Of a stretch of 13,223 nucleotides of DNA, positions 13,052 through 13,223 are shown in pieces (positions within the stretch are counted from its first letter, which is position 1; each line of letters begins with the position of its first letter). The position numbers and the translations under genes were made by a program. Source of the stretch: Proteobacteria bacterium UBA664 (GTDB lineage: Bacteria; Pseudomonadota; Gammaproteobacteria; UBA7966); the NCBI GenBank assembly GCA_002299125.1, contig DBNU01000112.1:1-13223 (forward strand), written 5' to 3'. Under the pieces are notes generated by a model. The model made no database searches. It had not been told where the DNA came from and was given only the letters and a program-made list of their open reading frames with translations.

Positions 13052-13080
13052 TTGTCTGCCGTCATCCGCCCGCGCATACT
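13052..13080 (+). promoter_or_regulatory. Promoter of the tRNA-Glu gene
   Basis: TTGTCT (13052-13057) and CATACT (13075-13080) are separated by exactly 17 bases; each matches four of six to sigma70 consensus. The bases after the -10 are CGCGCCC, a GC-rich discriminator of the kind found at stringently controlled stable-RNA promoters. Transcription would start near 13087, leaving a leader of about 55 bases before the tRNA. Confidence 0.55.
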
Positions 13081-13142
13081 CGCGCCCCTGCCCGATCCTG
13101 ATCGCGCAGCCGGGCCCCGTGCCCGGGCCCGCCGCGGCACCC

Positions 13143-13218
13143 GCTCCCATCGTCTAGCGGCCTAGGACGTCGCCCTCTCACGGCGAAAACCGGGGTTCGA
13201 ACCCCCGTGGGAGCGCCA
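13143..13218 (+). tRNA. tRNA-Glu (anticodon CUC), with encoded CCA
   Basis: A full cloverleaf is present. The acceptor stem GCTCCCA/TGGGAGC has 7 pairs. The D arm is GTC-TAGCGGCCTAG-GAC. The anticodon stem TCGCC/GGCGA encloses the loop CTCTCAC, with anticodon CTC at 13177-13179. The T arm is CGGGG-TTCGAAC-CCCCG, and a discriminator G plus genomically encoded CCA (13216-13218) follow. The CUC anticodon reads GAG and would not read GAA well, so a separate tRNA-Glu(UUC) is expected elsewhere. It may be the first member of a tRNA cluster, as the window ends 5 bases later. Confidence 0.96.
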
Positions 13219-13223
13219 GCCTC

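Overview
This is a high-G+C chromosomal segment whose gene content and order point to a gammaproteobacterium. The evidence is the miaB-phoH-ybeY order, lnt downstream of it, and a pcnB-folK-kinase-panB-panC block. A member of the Chromatiales/Ectothiorhodospiraceae or a similar lineage is plausible, but that is inference; nothing here fixes the genus.

Layout, left to right. (1) The 3' end of an MltF-like lytic transglycosylase on the + strand, cut by the window edge. (2) A minus-strand parDE-type toxin-antitoxin locus with an intact antitoxin and a toxin interrupted by an in-frame TAG; direct repeats and a possible promoter sit in front of it. (3) lnt (apolipoprotein N-acyltransferase), minus strand. 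(4) An approximately 1-kb island (about 2810-3827), AT-richer in part. It holds a small cistron for a predicted secreted protein built of 26-residue tandem repeats, with its own promoter-like sequence, a palindrome over the -35, a strong ribosome binding site and a downstream hairpin, plus a separate long imperfect inverted repeat. In the classical order miaB-ybeZ-ybeY-ybeX(corC)-lnt, corC would sit here and it is absent. (5) ybeY, phoH/ybeZ and miaB on the minus strand (transcribed miaB to phoH to ybeY): rRNA maturation and ribosome quality control, and tRNA ms2i6A37 modification. (6) A 442-bp non-coding interval with dispersed-repeat-like motifs and a 14-bp perfect-stem hairpin. (7) A tightly packed minus-strand operon transcribed pcnB-folK-deoxynucleoside kinase-panB-panC-cinA-like, with four 4-base stop/start overlaps (ATGA or GTGA). 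It combines RNA polyadenylation, folate synthesis, nucleotide salvage and pantothenate synthesis. (8) Divergently on the + strand, a small AhpD-like carboxymuconolactone decarboxylase family protein, followed by tRNA-Glu(CUC) with a recognisable stable-RNA-type promoter.

Most of the window is ordinary housekeeping DNA. The part most likely to be undescribed is the tandem-repeat secreted protein at 3029-3352. The four base differences between its two complete repeat copies are all synonymous, which argues that the peptide sequence is under selection or that the copies are being homogenised. Other points of interest are the nonsense codon in the ParE-like toxin, the long variable linker in PhoH, and the inverted-repeat structure at 3658-3765.
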